A stretch of DNA of 64,000 nt from Streptomyces sp. AJS327 (GTDB taxonomy: Bacteria; Actinomycetota; Actinomycetes; Streptomycetales; Streptomycetaceae): the NCBI RefSeq assembly GCF_013450295.1, contig NZ_SKBR01000002.1:310001-374000 (forward strand), given 5' to 3'. Position numbers and translations under genes: made by a program. Positions within the stretch are counted from its first letter, which is position 1, and each line of letters begins with the position of its first letter. Below are positions 47,451-56,382 of the stretch, in pieces. The notes under the pieces were generated by a model. It worked only from the letters and a program-made list of their open reading frames with translations. It was not told the origin of the DNA and made no database searches.

Positions 47451-48624
47451 GCGCTTCTCCAACTCCCTGACGGCCCGGGCGGACGGGGCCGCGGGCGTCG
47501 TCTCCGCGGCCATTGTGCGGGGTGGGCGCTGGAGCGCCCAGTACGGGGGCGTCCGGCTGCTCCTCGGCGGGGGTGGCCGGCGGGGCGCCCGCGCCGCAGG
47601 GGCACTCCGGGTGGGCGGCGAACCGGTCGGTCTCGGAGATGAGATGGGGCAGGGCGTACCGGAGGCGGTAGCCGGCGCCGCTGTTGCCGTCGCCGTCGAG
47701 GAAGTTCAGCGCGTAGGCCGCGGTGACGCCCGCGACCATGGTGGCCAGCGCGGCGTCGCAAGCGGGTACTCCGGCGCGGCGGCGGGCGGGGCTGCGCCAC
47801 TGGCCGACGACGAGGCCCCAGCTCGGGTCGCGTTCGCAGCCGCGCCGCGCCAGGCACTCGGCGCAGGGGGAGCGGCCGGGTAGCACCAGCGGGCCGACCA
47901 CCCCGGTGCCCTCGACAACTCCGCTGAAGAGATGGGGTGTTCCGGCGAGGACGAACCGTTCGGTGGCCCGGGGGTCGGGGGCGTAGGCGTCCAGGCCGTC
48001 CCGCGGGGCGATGATCACGAGGTGGACGCGGGCGCGGGAGCGGTCCCGCCAGGGCTTGGCGCGGCTGACCACGGTGCGCGCGGCGGTGTCCCGGCGGCTG
48101 CCGACGCCGTCGGCGGGGATGCCGCCGGGCAGGGTGTCCCACGGCTCGACGTGCCCGCCGTCGAGGACGTCGACGTGGCCGACGCCGGCCGCCGCGAGGG
48201 CGGTGGCGATGGCGGAGCCGACGCGTCCGGCCCCCCGGATCTGGACGGCCGCGCTCCGCCGGGTGGTGAGCCGCCGGATTCCGGCGCCGGGCTCGCGGTG
48301 CACGGCGGAGAGGGTGGCGAGGTCGGGGCGGAGGCGGTCGGGGACGCTCGCGGCGGCCCGGCGGTGGGCGGTGGCGTCGTCGAGGACGCCGGCGGCGGTG
48401 AGGCGCCGGGTGAGGCGGTCGACCTCCTCCGGGGCGAGGCCGAGGGCGGTGGCGTGTTCCTTGAGGCGGTCGGTGCTGCGGGTGCCGTCCATCAGGTCGA
48501 GGAGGCTGGCGGTGGTGTCGTCCACCGGGCCGAGGACGACGGAGTGGGCGGGGGCGATGCCGAACTGGACCGTCTGCCGGTCGCGCCAGCCGCGCCGCAG
48601 CGCGGGTTTGATCATCGGGTGCAT
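47443..48624 (-). CDS. ThiF/HesA-like adenylyltransferase family protein
   Basis: A 393-residue protein. The C-terminal two-thirds has the E1-like Rossmann fold: QIRGAGRVGSAIATALAAAG (Gly-rich loop), DVLDGGHVEPWD, a region with SPCAECLARRGC and a final CPCG. The N-terminal 130 residues contain a DDTTASLLDLMDG segment typical of TOMM-type cyclodehydratase partner or PqqD-like modules. The adenylating Arg finger region is degenerate (GGIPADGVGSR), so activity is uncertain. The ATG at 48624 follows AGGGGG. It is upstream of, and coupled to, the AarF gene. Confidence 0.82.
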   Translation of the reverse strand: MHPMIKPALRRGWRDRQTVQFGIAPAHSVVLGPVDDTTASLLDLMDGTRSTDRLKEHATALGLAPEEVDRLTRRLTAAGVLDDATAHRRAAASVPDRLRPDLATLSAVHREPGAGIRRLTTRRSAAVQIRGAGRVGSAIATALAAAGVGHVDVLDGGHVEPWDTLPGGIPADGVGSRRDTAARTVVSRAKPWRDRSRARVHLVIIAPRDGLDAYAPDPRATERFVLAGTPHLFSGVVEGTGVVGPLVLPGRSPCAECLARRGCERDPSWGLVVGQWRSPARRRAGVPACDAALATMVAGVTAAYALNFLDGDGNSGAGYRLRYALPHLISETDRFAAHPECPCGAGAPPATPAEEQPDAPVLGAPAPTPHNGRGDDARGPVRPGRQGVGEAHV

Positions 48625-48971
48625 GGGCTTCCCCCTGAGGAGCCTGACGGTGCGCGGTGCGCGTGCGGGGATCGCGTGGGTTTCGCGAGGTCCCGTGGGT
48701 GTGGTGGGGACGGGGCGGCTGGGACGGGTGGAGCGGCTGGGACGGCTGGGACGGCTGGAGTGACCGGAGTGACCCGGAGCGGCCGGGGTGGGTGGGTTGG
48801 CTGGGTCGGGTGTCGCGTGCGTCGTCAGTATGTGGGGAGAGGGGGAAGGCGTGACGTGAGTTATCCACAAGCGCGGGCGTTGGTGCGACAAGCAGTGTGC
48901 TCGCTCGGGGAATCGTGCGGAACCTGCCGGGCGACGGGGACGTCACCGGTCGGGACGGGTACGGTCGAGGG
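48625..48971. promoter_or_regulatory. Divergent region between ThiF-like and YgjP-like genes
   Basis: About 350 bases. A tandem run of CGGCTGGGACGG-like decamers lies at 48715-48770, followed by GGAGTGACC twice. A single DnaA-box sequence TTATCCACA is at 48861-48869. It must contain promoters of both flanking genes. Confidence 0.45.
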
Positions 48972-49538
48972 GTGCCTTCCGACCCTCTGAACAGCGTCAA
49001 CCGGAGCGCGGTCGAAGTGCGACGGAGCGCACGGCGCCGCCGCACGGTCTCCGCCTACCGGGAGGGCGGGCGCACCATCGTGCTCATCCCGGCGCGGATG
49101 TCGGCCGCCGAGGAGGACCGCTGGGTCGGCGTGATGCTCGACAAGCTGGCCGCCCAGGAGAGCCGGCGCCGGCTGGGCGACGGCGAGCTGGAGGAGCGGG
49201 CGGCGCGCCTGTCCACGCGGTACCTGGAGGGGCGGGCCCGGCCCAGCTCGGTGCGGTGGGTCACCAACCAGAACACCCGCTGGGGTTCCTGCACCCCGGC
49301 GGAGGGCAGCATCCGCCTCTCGCACCGGCTCCAGGGGATGCCCGGCTACGTCGTCGACTACGTCCTGCTGCACGAGCTGGCGCATCTGCTGGTGCCCGGG
49401 CACGGCGCGCGGTTCTGGCGACTGCTGGAGTGCTATCCCCGGACGGAACGGGCGCGTGGCTTTCTGGAGGGGGTGGCGTCCGCGGCCCGGCTGCCGCACC
49501 TCGCCGAGGGGGAGCGGGACGCTGACCGGGGAGAGTGA
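48972..49538 (+). CDS. YgjP/DUF45-type zinc metallopeptidase
   Basis: A 188-residue cytosolic protein of the M48-like YgjP family. The zinc site is LLHELAHLLVPGHGARFW (HExxH then a downstream His), preceded by the conserved WGSC segment (NTRWGSCTPAEGSIRLSHRL). YgjP proteins often accompany restriction or stress systems, and the natural substrate is unknown. GTG at 48972 was preferred since the conserved part begins soon after (AVEVRRSARRRRTVSAY); an ATG at 48897 adds an unconserved stretch. Confidence 0.88.
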   Translation: MPSDPLNSVNRSAVEVRRSARRRRTVSAYREGGRTIVLIPARMSAAEEDRWVGVMLDKLAAQESRRRLGDGELEERAARLSTRYLEGRARPSSVRWVTNQNTRWGSCTPAEGSIRLSHRLQGMPGYVVDYVLLHELAHLLVPGHGARFWRLLECYPRTERARGFLEGVASAARLPHLAEGERDADRGE

Positions 49539-49612
49539 CCGCGCGGTTCACCGGATAACCTGGCCGGGCTGAGGCACACACAGCCACGTCGGATGGGGGA
49601 CGGTCGTTACGC

Positions 49613-51268
49613 ATGGCCAGCAGGGAATTCCAACGCGGACACAAGGCCAGGGTCAGTGACCTGACGGCCGGGACGGACCTCTACGTCGGGGTGCGGATCG
49701 AGGGGCAGGGGCTGTCCTTCGACATCAGCTGCTTCGGTCTGGACGCCGACGAACGGCTCTCGGACGACCGGTACTTCGTCTTCTTCAACCAGCCCACCTC
49801 ACCCGAGGAGTCGATCCAACTCCTCGGCCCGCAGGCCGGGGACACCGAGTCCTTCCGGGTGACGCTGGACCGCGTCCCGGAGCGGATCCAGAAGCTGTCG
49901 TTCACCGCGGCGCTGGACGGCGCCGGTCAGATGTCGCAGATCACCTCCGGCTACATCCGCATCGTCGCCGGTGGTGACGAGGTCGCCCGCTACGCGTTCA
50001 GCGGCACCGAGTTCAGCACCGAACGCGCGGTGATGCTGGGCGACTTCTACGTCAAGGACGTCTGGCGGTTCGCCGCGGTCGGCCAGGGCTTCGACGGCGG
50101 ACTGGACGCGCTGCTGCGGAACTTCGGCGGCGAGGTGCTGGAAGAGGAGCCGGAGGCGGCGCCGGAACCGGCGGCCGTGCCCGGCTTCGCCCCGCCGGGA
50201 CAGAGCGCCGCGCCGCCCCCCGCCTTCGCCCCGCCCGCCGCACCGGAACCCCCGGCCGCGCCGCAGCCGCCCCCGGCGCCCGCGCCGCAGTTCGGCGCGC
50301 CCGCCCCCACCGGCCCGCCCCCCGCGGCTCCGCAGCCCGCGGCGCCGACCCAGCCGGGCCCACCGGCCCCGTCGCAACAGCCCACCCAGCCCGGCGTGTT
50401 CGCGCCTCCCGGCGCGGCGCCGCAGCCTCCCGGCGCCCCGTTCGCGCCGCAGCCACCGCAGCCGCCCGCGCCGCAGTCACCGCAGCCCCCGATGGGCGGG
50501 CCCACGCTCCCGGGACAGCCGATGGCCAACCCGTTCGCGCAGCAACCCGGAGCGCAGGCGCCGCCCGGCGCCCCACAGGCCGGGTACGCGGTACCGCAGA
50601 CCCCGCCCGCCGGCATCGGCGCCGTCTTCCAGCAGTACCGCGAGGCCCCCACCGGGCAGCGGTGGACGCTCCAGAACGGCCAGCTGGCCCGCGTCGACCT
50701 CGGCGTGCAGGGGCAGCCGGTGCTCGCCCGGCAGGGCAGCATGGTCCTGTACCAGGGCAAGGTCGACTTCGGCTACAAGGGGGCCGGGTTCCGGGGCCGC
50801 GTCGTCGGCAACGCCACCGGCCAGGAGATGCAGTTGATGCGCTGCACCGGCAGCGGGCAGGTCTTCCTCGCGGAGGAGGCCGCCTACCTGCACCCCATCG
50901 AGCTCCAGGGGGACGGCATCTGCGTCTCCGCCGAGCACGTGCTCGCGTTCGACGAGAGCCTGCACCACGAGGTGCGGCGGATCGAGGGCCACGGCATACC
51001 CGGCGGCGCCCTGTTCACCATGCAGTTCCAGGGCACCGGCACCGTCGTGGTCACCACGCGCGGCACCCCGGTGGTGCTGCCGGTGACCCCCACCACCTTC
51101 GCCGACGCGGACGCCGTCGTCGCCTGGTCCTCGGCCGCGCAGGTGATCGTCTCCAGCCAGGTCAGGCTGCGCCGCCAGGCCTACCCGGGACACAGCGGGG
51201 AGAGCGTCAACCTCCAGTTCCGGGGCGCCCCCGGCAACTTCATCGTCGTCCAGCCGTACGAGGTCTGA
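49613..51268 (+). CDS. TerD-AIM24 fusion protein
   Basis: A 551-residue protein. Residues 1-165 are a TerD domain (LYVGVRIEGQGLSFDISCFG, LDADERLSDDRYFVFFNQ, YIRIVAGGDEVARYAF), the calcium-binding stress module of tellurite-resistance operons. Residues 185-345 are a Pro/Gln/Ala-rich linker. Residues 350-551 are an AIM24 beta-barrel domain (VLARQGSMVLYQGKVDF, RCTGSGQVFLAE, FQGTGTVVVTTRG). TerD and AIM24 proteins are both thought to act at membranes. It is the first of three consecutive AIM24 genes, 8 nt before the next. The ATG at 49613 is the first codon of the conserved TerD start (MASREFQRG). Confidence 0.9.
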   Translation: MASREFQRGHKARVSDLTAGTDLYVGVRIEGQGLSFDISCFGLDADERLSDDRYFVFFNQPTSPEESIQLLGPQAGDTESFRVTLDRVPERIQKLSFTAALDGAGQMSQITSGYIRIVAGGDEVARYAFSGTEFSTERAVMLGDFYVKDVWRFAAVGQGFDGGLDALLRNFGGEVLEEEPEAAPEPAAVPGFAPPGQSAAPPPAFAPPAAPEPPAAPQPPPAPAPQFGAPAPTGPPPAAPQPAAPTQPGPPAPSQQPTQPGVFAPPGAAPQPPGAPFAPQPPQPPAPQSPQPPMGGPTLPGQPMANPFAQQPGAQAPPGAPQAGYAVPQTPPAGIGAVFQQYREAPTGQRWTLQNGQLARVDLGVQGQPVLARQGSMVLYQGKVDFGYKGAGFRGRVVGNATGQEMQLMRCTGSGQVFLAEEAAYLHPIELQGDGICVSAEHVLAFDESLHHEVRRIEGHGIPGGALFTMQFQGTGTVVVTTRGTPVVLPVTPTTFADADAVVAWSSAAQVIVSSQVRLRRQAYPGHSGESVNLQFRGAPGNFIVVQPYEV

Positions 51269-51276
51269 GGTCAGCC

Positions 51277-51960
51277 ATGAACCAGCAGCTCATCTCGGGC
51301 TACGCAGCGGCGCAGCCCACCGCCCGGATGGAGAACCACGGCGCGCACATGCTGCGGGTCGCGATGCGGAGCGGCAACGACCTGTTCGCGCGCGTCGGTT
51401 CGATGGTGGCCTACGAGGGCTTTGTGCAGTACGAACCCAACCCGCCCGCCGTGCGCCAGCGCGCCTCCCAGTGGCTCACCGGGGAGGGCGCGCCGCTGAT
51501 GCGGTGCCACGGCGACGGGCAGCTCTACCTCGCGGACTACGGTGCCGACGTGGTCGTGCTCGGGCTGAACAACGAGACCATCTCGGTCAACGGCACCAAC
51601 CTGCTCGCCTTCGACGCCCACCTGGAGTGGGGTGTGCAACGGGTCAAGGGCATGGCCAAGTTCGCCGGCCAGGGCCTGTTCAACGTGGCGGTCTCCGGCA
51701 CCGGCTGGATGGCGATCACCACCCGGGGCACGCCGATCGTCGTGGACTGCGGCCGGGGGGACGACGAGACCTGCGTCGACCCGGACGCGCTCGTCGCCTG
51801 GTCCACGCACCTCAAGATGAAGGGCAAGCGCAGCTTCAAGGCGTCCTCGATGATCGGGCGCGGCAGCGGCGAGGCGTACCAGATGGCGTTCTCCGGTGAG
51901 GGGTTCGTCGTCGTCCAGCCCAGCGAGGACAGCACGGACCGGCTGCGGGCCCGCGGCTGA
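51277..51960 (+). CDS. AIM24 family protein
   Basis: A 227-residue single-domain AIM24 protein: MLRVAMRSGNDLFARVGSMV, LMRCHGDGQLYLADYGADVV, AFDAHLEWGVQRVKG and AFSGEGFVVVQPSE are the repeated beta-hairpin signatures. The fold resembles the mitochondrial AIM24 and bacterial TRAP-like double-psi barrels; the molecular function is not established. The ATG follows GAGGTCAGCC. Only 8 nt separate it from the TerD-AIM24 gene and 19 nt from the next, so it is in one operon. Confidence 0.9.
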   Translation: MNQQLISGYAAAQPTARMENHGAHMLRVAMRSGNDLFARVGSMVAYEGFVQYEPNPPAVRQRASQWLTGEGAPLMRCHGDGQLYLADYGADVVVLGLNNETISVNGTNLLAFDAHLEWGVQRVKGMAKFAGQGLFNVAVSGTGWMAITTRGTPIVVDCGRGDDETCVDPDALVAWSTHLKMKGKRSFKASSMIGRGSGEAYQMAFSGEGFVVVQPSEDSTDRLRARG

Positions 51961-51979
51961 CGGGGGAGAGGAACGCACC

Positions 51980-52738
51980 ATGCAGAGTTCACTGTTCGGC
52001 TACACCGAGGTGCAGTCGCAGGACCGCTACGCCCTACAGAACCCGACACTGCTGCGGGTCGCGCTGACCGGCCACGAGGACCTGCTCGCCCGGCAGGGCA
52101 GCATGGTCGCCTACCAGGGGCTGCTGGAGTTCGACGCGGAGTTCCAGTCGCGCGGGCAGCGGCAGGCGCGCGCGATGACCGGCGAGGGACTGGACCTGAT
52201 GCGCTGCTCCGGGCAGGGCACCGTCTTCCTCGCCAACCTCGGCCAGTACGTGCACATCCTGGACGTCGACCACGAGGGCCTGACCGTCGACAGCGGCTAC
52301 GTGCTGGCGCTCGACTCCCACCTGCACTGGGAGGTCATCTCCGTGGACAGCCAGCACGGCGTCTCGGGCACCGGCAAGCACACCCTCAACATCACCGGCC
52401 AGGGCAAGGTGGTGCTGATGACCTCCGGCCAGCCGCTGATGCTGCGGGTCACCCCGGAGACCTACGCGAACGCCGACGCGGACGCCGTGGTCGCCTGGTC
52501 GTCCGGGCTGCGCGTGCAGCTCCAGGCACAGACCAGTGCCTCCGGTGTCTGGCGGCGGCGCGGCAACACCGGTGAGGGCTGGGAGTTGAGCTTCCTCGGC
52601 CAGGGGTACGCCCTGGTGCAGCCCAGCGAGGTACTGCCACCGCAGCACGCCCAGATCGGCAACGGACTGCGCGCCCAGTACGGCATGGGGCCGCAGGGCG
52701 CCGCGGGCCAGAACAGCGGCAACATCTTCACCAACTGA
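51980..52738 (+). CDS. AIM24 family protein
   Basis: A 252-residue third AIM24 paralogue: LLRVALTGHEDLLARQGSMV, LMRCSGQGTVFLANLGQYVH, ALDSHLHWEVISVDSQHG and FLGQGYALVQPSEV. It has an extra Gly/Gln-rich tail of about 25 residues. The ATG at 51980 follows GGAGAGG. The sequence differs clearly from its two neighbours, so the triplication is old. The three may form a hetero-oligomer; this is inference from the operon. Confidence 0.9.
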   Translation: MQSSLFGYTEVQSQDRYALQNPTLLRVALTGHEDLLARQGSMVAYQGLLEFDAEFQSRGQRQARAMTGEGLDLMRCSGQGTVFLANLGQYVHILDVDHEGLTVDSGYVLALDSHLHWEVISVDSQHGVSGTGKHTLNITGQGKVVLMTSGQPLMLRVTPETYANADADAVVAWSSGLRVQLQAQTSASGVWRRRGNTGEGWELSFLGQGYALVQPSEVLPPQHAQIGNGLRAQYGMGPQGAAGQNSGNIFTN

Positions 52739-52853
52739 CCGGTGGCCCCGGGGAGTTCAGCGAAACCTCCCGGGGCCTCCCCCTTCGGGCCCCGCCGCGC
52801 GGCCGCGCGCCGACCAGGCGGGGGCGGGACGGGGCGCCAGGCGCCCGCGCCGT

Positions 52854-53420
52854 TCAGAGCCGCGCCCGCGTCGCCTCCAGCAGCCGCACCACCGAATCGT
52901 CGGCGACGGCGGCCACCTCCTCGTAGGCGTACCAGCGCAGGTCCAGCGACTCCTCGCTGATCTCGGCCACCGCACCCGACGGCGCCAACGCCGCGTACTG
53001 CACGTCCAGATGCCAGGCGCAGGGCGTGTGGTGCCGGTCCAGCCGGACCGGCCCGCCCGGCAGCAGCCGCAGCCCGGCGATGCCCGACTCCTCCGCCGCC
53101 TCCCGGGACGCGGCACCCGCCAGCGAGCGGTCCCCCGGCTCGCAGTGACCGCCCATCTGGAGCCAGAGCCGCAGCTTGCGGTGGAGCGTCAGCACCACCC
53201 GCTCCCGCTCCGGGTCGACGACCAGCGCGCTGGCCGTCAGATGCCCGGCGGCGCAGGAACGCCACATGGCGTCCGGGCGGCCGAGCAGATGGTCGAGGTA
53301 GTCGCGGCGCAGCCGCTCCTGGCCAGCGTCCGGCGCGGCCCACTCCTCCAGCGTCCGCGCCGCCTCCTCCCGGAGGCCGTGCTCCGCGCCCGCTTCCGCC
53401 GCGTCAGCCCGCGGGCTCAC
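52854..53420 (-). CDS. Nudix hydrolase
   Basis: A 188-residue Nudix protein. The box reads GGHCEPGDRSLAGAASREAA then EESGI, matching Gx5Ex7REUxEExGU except that the first Glu is Asp. The catalytic REAAEE is intact. The N-terminal 45 residues form a helical extension (AARTLEEWAAPDAGQERLRR). The substrate (a nucleotide diphosphate-X compound) is not predictable. Its start overlaps the metalloprotease stop by 4 nt, so the genes are coupled. Confidence 0.9.
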   Translation of the reverse strand: MSPRADAAEAGAEHGLREEAARTLEEWAAPDAGQERLRRDYLDHLLGRPDAMWRSCAAGHLTASALVVDPERERVVLTLHRKLRLWLQMGGHCEPGDRSLAGAASREAAEESGIAGLRLLPGGPVRLDRHHTPCAWHLDVQYAALAPSGAVAEISEESLDLRWYAYEEVAAVADDSVVRLLEATRARL

Positions 53421-54976
53421 CGGCCGCCGTCCGCCGGACCGGAGTCCCCGGAGCCGCCGGAACCCCCGTCGTCCGGGGCGTTCCCGCCGCCGTCGCGCCG
53501 CTCGTCCGACGTGCCGGGCCCGTCCGGGGCGTTCCGCCCGCCATCCGCGTCGCCGGGCTCCCTCGGGCCCTTGTCCAGGCTCGCCCCGGAGCCGCCCGCC
53601 GCCGCGTCCCCGAGGATCCGGTCCAGCTCGGAGAAGTCCGGCTGCTCGCGGTGGACGAAGCCGTCGGGGTCGTCGAGGTCACCGGCCGTCGGCAGCATGT
53701 CCGGGTGCGCCCAGAGGGCGTCCCGGCCCTCCGGGCCCCGGGCGTCCGCTAGCGAGGCCCACAGCCGGGCCGCGTCCCGCAGCCGCCGCGGGCGCAGCTC
53801 CAGCCCGATCAGCGTGGCGAAGGTCTGCTCGGCGGGACCGCCACTGGCCCGACGGCGCCGCAGCGTCTCGCGCAGCGCCAGCGCCGACGGCAGGTGCGGT
53901 TCGGCGGCGGCGTGCACCACCGCGTCCACCCAGCCCTCGACGAGTGCGAGCGCCGTCTCCAGCCGGGCCAGCGCCGCCTGCTGCTCGGGGGTGTCCTCCG
54001 GCTGGAACATGCCCTGCTGGAGCGCCTCCTGCAACTCCTCGGGGCGCTGCGGATCGAGCTGCCCGACCAGGTCCTCCAGCTTCGCGGTGTCCACCGTGAT
54101 GCCGCGCGCGTACCCCTCGACGGCGCCGAACAGGTGCGAACGGAGCCACGGCACGTGGACGAAGAGGCGCTGGTGCGCCGCCTCGCGCAGCGCCAGGTAG
54201 AGCCGCACCTCCTCGCGCGGCACCCCCAGGCCCTCGCCGAACGCCGCGACGTTCACCGGCAGCAGCGCCGCCTTGCCCGCCGGGCCCAGCGGCAGACCGA
54301 CGTCCGTCGAACCGACGACCTCGCCCGCGAGGACGCCCAGCGCCTGGCCGATCTGGGTACCGAACATGGCACCGCCCATCGACCGCATCATGCCGAGCAG
54401 CGGGCCCGCCATGGCCTGCATCTCCTCCGGCAGGACACCGCCCATCGCGGCGCCGACCCGCTCCGCGACCGGGTCCACCAGGTCCTTCCAGACCGGCAGG
54501 GTGGCCTCGATCCACTCGGCGCGGCTCCAGGCCACCGCCGAGCTGGAGCCGGACGGGAGGGAGGTCACCCCGTCCAGCCACAGGTCGGCCAGGCGGACGG
54601 CCTCCTCCACGGCGGAACGGTCCTGCTGGCTGACGCTGGTGTCGGCCCCGGTGGGGGTGGTGCCCGGAGCGCCGCCCGCGGCGACCGTCTGCCGGGCGAT
54701 GTCCTTGGCCATGTCCCAGTTCACCGGGCCGCCCTCGTAGGAGAGCATCTGCCCGAGGCGCTGGAACGCGGCGCCCAGGTCGTTCGGGTCGAAGCCGCCC
54801 TGGCCCGCGCCGAGCGAGCCGAACATGGCCGCCAGCGGGTTGCCCGCGCCCCCGGCCTGACCGGGTCCGAAGCCGAACGGCCCCGGTGTGCCGCCCTCGC
54901 CCGGCTTCTTCTTGTTCTCGTCCCCGTCCTCGGGCTCCTCTGGAGGTACGCCGAATCCGAATGGGATGTCACTCAC
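53417..54976 (-). CDS. DUF2342/zinc-dependent metalloprotease family protein
   Basis: A 519-residue protein matching the actinobacterial family next to whiB7 and thiF-like genes (Rv3195 in mycobacteria). It has a Gly/Pro-rich start with PFGFG repeats, a helical core containing VNVAAFGEGLGVPREEVRLY followed by ALREAAHQRLFVHVPWLRSH, which is the family signature with the putative metal ligands, and a long acidic Gly/Asp/Ser tail of about 90 residues. Protease activity is only inferred from the family name. It is co-transcribed with the Nudix gene downstream. Confidence 0.85.
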   Translation of the reverse strand: MSDIPFGFGVPPEEPEDGDENKKKPGEGGTPGPFGFGPGQAGGAGNPLAAMFGSLGAGQGGFDPNDLGAAFQRLGQMLSYEGGPVNWDMAKDIARQTVAAGGAPGTTPTGADTSVSQQDRSAVEEAVRLADLWLDGVTSLPSGSSSAVAWSRAEWIEATLPVWKDLVDPVAERVGAAMGGVLPEEMQAMAGPLLGMMRSMGGAMFGTQIGQALGVLAGEVVGSTDVGLPLGPAGKAALLPVNVAAFGEGLGVPREEVRLYLALREAAHQRLFVHVPWLRSHLFGAVEGYARGITVDTAKLEDLVGQLDPQRPEELQEALQQGMFQPEDTPEQQAALARLETALALVEGWVDAVVHAAAEPHLPSALALRETLRRRRASGGPAEQTFATLIGLELRPRRLRDAARLWASLADARGPEGRDALWAHPDMLPTAGDLDDPDGFVHREQPDFSELDRILGDAAAGGSGASLDKGPREPGDADGGRNAPDGPGTSDERRDGGGNAPDDGGSGGSGDSGPADGGR

Positions 54977-55115
54977 GGTTTCCTCGGCTCTGTGTCGTCG
55001 GACGGTCGGTGAAGATCATCGATGCGATCTGACGGGCTCGGTCTCCAGCCTAGACACCCGTCAGGCAGGATGGGCCTGCGCACCCCGTACCAGAAACAAC
55101 CGCTGGAGACGCCCG

Positions 55116-56216
55116 GTGAGTTCCTCCGAGACCCCCGTTCGCGTAGCGCGAACCCCCACCATCGCCGTGACCGGCGCTGCCTCGGGAGTGGGTGCGCTGC
55201 TGGTCGAAAGGCTGACGGGGACGTCGGACGTCCGGCAGGTGGTCGCGCTCGACGAGCGGCGCGGGGAGAACACCGGCGCCCGCTGGCACACCCTGGACAT
55301 CCGGGATCCGGCCATCGCCGAGCGGCTGCGCGGCGACGGCGACCCGGTGGACGTGGTGGTCCACCTCGCCCTCGACCTCGACCTGGAGTCGGACCCCGCC
55401 GCCCGCACCGCCTACAACGTGCGCGGCACCCAGACCGTCCTCACCGCGGCCGCCGCCGCGGGGGTCCGCCGGGTCGTGCTCTGCACCTCCGCCATGGTGT
55501 ACGGGGCGCTGGAGGACAACGACGTACCGCTCGCCGAGGACGCCGAGCTGCGGGCCACCGCCGAGGCCACCGGCGTCGGCGACCTGCTGGAGATCGAGCG
55601 CCTCGCCCGGCGCGCGCCCCGCGCCCACCCCGGGCTGAACGTCACCGTCGTGCGCCCCGCCGTGCTGGTCGGCGCGGGCATGGACACGGCGCTCACCCGC
55701 TACTTCGAGTCGCCGCGCCTGCTGGTCGTCGCCGGTTCCCGGCCCTGCTGGCAGTTCTGCCACGTCGAGGACCTGGTGTCCGCGCTGGAGTACGCGGCGC
55801 TGGAGAGGGCCGAGGGGGACCTCGCCGTCGGCTGCGAGGGCTGGCTGGAACAGGAGGAGGTCGAGGAGCTGACCGGGATCCGGCGCATGGAACTCCCGTC
55901 CAGCGTGGCGCTCGGCGCCGCCTCCCGCCTCCACCGGCTCGGCCTGACCCCCTCACCCGCCGGGGACCTCGCGTACACCATGTACCCCTGGGTGGTGTCC
56001 GGCAGCAGGCTGCACGCCGCGGGCTGGCGGCCCCGCTGGACCAACGAGGAGGCCCTCGCCGAGCTGCTGGAGGAGGTCGCCGGACGGCACACCGTGGCGG
56101 GCCGGAGGCTCGGCCGCACCGAGGCCACCGCCGCCGCCGGGGCCGCCGGGGCGACGGTCGCGCTGCTCGGCACCGCCGCGCTGGTGCGCCGGGTGCGCCG
56201 CCGCCGCGGACTGTGA
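55116..56216 (+). CDS. NAD(P)-binding SDR-like protein with atypical active site
   Basis: A 366-residue atypical extended short-chain dehydrogenase. The nucleotide loop is AVTGAASGVGALL, followed by VVHLALDLD and LCTSAMVYGALED, as in epimerases. The usual YxxxK is missing: the expected region reads GDLLEIERLARRA. A C-terminal membrane-like helix (AGATVALLGTAALVRRVRRR) is unusual for an SDR and may anchor it. It is likely a non-catalytic or NAD-sensing member. The GTG at 55116 follows GGAG. It lies divergent from the metalloprotease gene. Confidence 0.8.
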   Translation: MSSSETPVRVARTPTIAVTGAASGVGALLVERLTGTSDVRQVVALDERRGENTGARWHTLDIRDPAIAERLRGDGDPVDVVVHLALDLDLESDPAARTAYNVRGTQTVLTAAAAAGVRRVVLCTSAMVYGALEDNDVPLAEDAELRATAEATGVGDLLEIERLARRAPRAHPGLNVTVVRPAVLVGAGMDTALTRYFESPRLLVVAGSRPCWQFCHVEDLVSALEYAALERAEGDLAVGCEGWLEQEEVEELTGIRRMELPSSVALGAASRLHRLGLTPSPAGDLAYTMYPWVVSGSRLHAAGWRPRWTNEEALAELLEEVAGRHTVAGRRLGRTEATAAAGAAGATVALLGTAALVRRVRRRRGL

Positions 56217-56382
56217 CAGCCCGCGCCCCACACCCGGCGGACGTCCGCCCCGCCCCGCCGGAGGACCACCCGCCCCGCCCCCGTGCGGACACGTCGCACG
56301 CCCCGCGTTCGTCGTGTCCTTCGCGTCCGTGGCGTCCGTCGCACCCGTCCGCTGGTTCCGGATTCCGGCAGCGTACGGCAGC

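Noticed and set aside
48861..48869. DnaA box TTATCCACA in front of the YgjP-like gene
   Set aside because: A single isolated box with no repeats, AT-rich element or replication gene nearby; one such match is expected by chance or may be regulatory, not an origin.
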